Assembly (NCBI GenBank): GCA_014529385.2
Contig: CM043957.1
Span: forward strand, 90,050,881-90,114,880
DNA length: 64,000 nucleotides
Direction of reading: 5' to 3'
From: Adiantum capillus-veneris
Lineage: Eukaryota; Streptophyta; Polypodiopsida; Polypodiales; Pteridaceae
The translations under genes were made by a program, and so were the position numbers. Below, in pieces: positions 61,811 to 64,000 of the stretch. Below the pieces are notes generated by a model that worked only from the letters and a program-made list of their open reading frames with translations, searched no databases and had not been told where the DNA came from. Positions within the stretch are counted from its first letter, which is position 1, and each line of letters opens with the position of its first letter.

Positions 61811-64000
61811 TAAGAAAAAGTAATGTCTAGCTTGAACTATACTTGGATAGGCAAAAATACGTTCCGGTTTATGGGTGAGTGGGAGGTTACTATTTTAGCT
61901 ACTATTTTATTTGGTCATTTTTTGTTGAAATAATACCATAACTAGGTTTAGAAAATAGAAAATTAGTTTAAAAATTACCAATAGATTAGATCTAGTAAAT
62001 ATCTATTAAAATGACCAAAGTTAACTAGGAGGAGTTGGAATCTCAAAATTTTCTAGTTATTATTATTAGCAACATTGTCTTTTTTATATCTAAATTGAGT
62101 AGGAAATTACAAGGATAGATCAATTAATTACAAGATATTTATTCTAGGTATCCCTTACTTATATTTACCAATGGTAATTATTAGATAGCCTACTTAATTC
62201 ATACATATCTATAAACTAGGAATTTATTTAGAAGTTAGCCCTAAAAACAAGTAAATAATAAACTAAACCAAAGTAGTAATCTAGGCATGTTTCTAGCCAT
62301 CAACCAACCATAAGCCTTACACCAAAAGTATTCATGTAGGCATGATATTATCCATAATCCATAAGACAAAACTACTAGCCATAAAATAACCAAGATACAT
62401 GACTATTATCCACAAGAATAAACCAAAAGAGACATTCTACTACCATGAAATAAATCTACTACCATATCTTAAAGTAATTGCAAGATGTTTCCATGAGCAA
62501 ACTTTGTTTCGCAAGAGCTAGCAAGAGGAGAGGCTGCTACACTATTGCTGGCTCATACACCTTGTGGCCATAAGAAACTCTATTAAAATAGACTCATTAC
62601 AAAAATATAAAACATCTACTACAATCTACTACCATAACAAAAAATTTTCCACCAATGTACCAACATACCTAGCTTAATTTTTGGGTTAAAAACGGCTTTA
62701 AATGATCCCAAACCATGATTTACTCATTTTGAGAGGCGTATAAAATTGCAGCTACACATGCAACCTAACATTATAAATGAGAGGATTGGTCTCAAGTTGA
62801 CTCTTCATTGTGGAGATTTTAAATTGTACTTATGAAATATTTTATGTTTGCATAAAGTAATCAATCATGAAGAAATTATTTCAGCAACAAGTAAGAAGAA
62901 GGTAGGAAGAAATGGCATAGCTACATGTACAAAGTTTATCCTTTGAAGCTTTGAACTTTCAATCACTCACTACAAAATACTTTCACCAACTATTTGTATG
63001 CACAATGCATTTATGGATAACTCGCACGTCTTATGAAGGTACACATAGAGATTAAATTTCATCAAAGATTGGATAATTTTCTCCATCTATTCAAGTGCGT
63101 GCAAAATGAATGTATGGACAATTTGCATTGCTAAATTTTGTACATTTACTTTTAGTTAAATCAAAGAGTACTATTAGATAAAGGATAATGATATTTTTGA
63201 GAACATAAAAGCAATGTCTAGGACATCACTCTTTGTACATGTAGCTTAGCCATTATCACACAGAATCAAATGGCTCAAAGGAGAAATTGTACTAAAGAGT
63301 GCATAAATTTCATAACAATGGGTTTGTTTTTGTAGGTGCAACTATAACAAGTCGTATACATACTAATTAGGCTTCATTGTTACCAAAGCACGTTATTCCT
63401 TTCTTTATGCAAAGGGACCGATCACTCATAAGTAGGCAATGAAAAGGGAGTTCAATTAAGAAGTAGGCTAGGAGATACCGAGAGGTGTTATCAAATCACA
63501 TTATTCCTTCCTTTATGAAGTAGGAAGCGATCACAGACTAGGACCAAGAAAAGGGAGTCCAATAAAAAAGTAGTCCAAAATGGACAGAGAGGTGTTATCC
63601 ATCCTCTATCACCATTGAACATCATGGGATCTTGTGATCAAGAGTATTCCTCTTTGAGGATTTCCTTGGAACTTAATGATGCTACAAGGACCATTATTTT
63701 TGAGGACCATCATTTTTGAGGTATGCCTCCACTCCTATGCTATGTTTATGATTGTGAATAACCTTGGGGTGTGGATATAGATTATTTCTCCTCTAACTCT
63801 TTACGAAATTAATATTATGTTTGATACAATAACATATATTGAACTGGAAACATATAAACTCAAACTACAATGATACATCTACACAAGAAATTCATACAAT
63901 TAAATACTTCTAGAATGTTTACAAGAATGTGAAACAATCAAAATCTTCACACAAATCATCCAAGCATATTTAGAGTCTATAATTTGAATTCTCCTGTTAG
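61811..64000. other. AT-rich spacer, no gene recognised
   Basis: No frame of useful length and no retroelement motif. It contains the tandem duplication listed next. Confidence 0.5.
63388..63600. repeat. tandem duplication of about 107 bp
   Basis: TTATTCCTTTCTTTATG, CGATCAC, GAAAAGGGAGT and GAGAGGTGTTATC recur in the same order in two adjacent units starting near 63388 and 63496. They are diverged at roughly one base in eight. Confidence 0.75.

Overview
The window looks like nuclear DNA of a land plant with a large, transposon-rich genome. Grounds: Ty3/gypsy elements of the plant Tat-like and chromodomain lineages, Ty1/copia relics, primer sites matching plant initiator-Met tRNA, foldback elements, and long AT-rich stretches without genes. 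Proteins like the DUF7869 type seen here are, to my knowledge, common in seed-free plants, so a fern or other seed-free plant is possible, but the sequence alone does not fix the species. I see no ordinary single-copy host gene.

Layout. 1-6973: decayed fragments (copia RNase H end on the minus strand; gypsy gag, protease and integrase pieces in mixed orientation). 6974-45069: one stack of four nested insertions. Level 1 is a solo chromovirus-type LTR on the minus strand (6979-8446 plus 44938-45064, target duplication CCTAT). Level 2, inside it, is a 0.93 kb foldback element (8447-8478 plus 44042-44937). Level 3, inside that, is a minus-strand Tat-like LTR retrotransposon (8479-44036, LTRs about 1.5 kb, target duplication AGGGC) with gag-protease, a dual-RNase H pol and an extra upstream ORF. 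Level 4, between its leader and the extra ORF, is a 25.6 kb element (16756-42364) with about 35 bp terminal inverted repeats and a 4 bp target duplication AGAC.

The 25.6 kb element is the most interesting object here. It carries a leftward gene of about 1,075 codons (two DUF8039-like modules, Cys motifs, and a DUF7869 region with three spaced acidic motifs that could be an RNase H-fold transposase core). It also carries a rightward gene with a ParB/sulfiredoxin-like GQH motif, and FCP1/HAD-like exons with degraded catalytic motifs. The two main genes diverge from a central region near 22.1-22.9 kb, and each start codon follows a good splice acceptor. The presumed 5' introns and spacers are filled with dozens of copies of a GC-rich palindrome (core CTATGGCC..GGCCATAG) in units such as 75 and 90 bp. 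The reading frames are broken mainly by single in-frame stops, each explicable by a C-to-T change on one strand, as expected for a methylated, silenced element.

45070-46467 is flank with a small inverted-repeat element. 46473-55258 is a complete but decayed chromovirus with both LTRs, primer site, polypurine tract, chromodomain and near-perfect 5 bp target duplication; its LTR belongs to the same family as the solo LTR. 58558-61470 is a decayed copia element. The rest (55264-58557, 61811-64000) is AT-rich sequence with a few local tandem duplications and no gene I can support.
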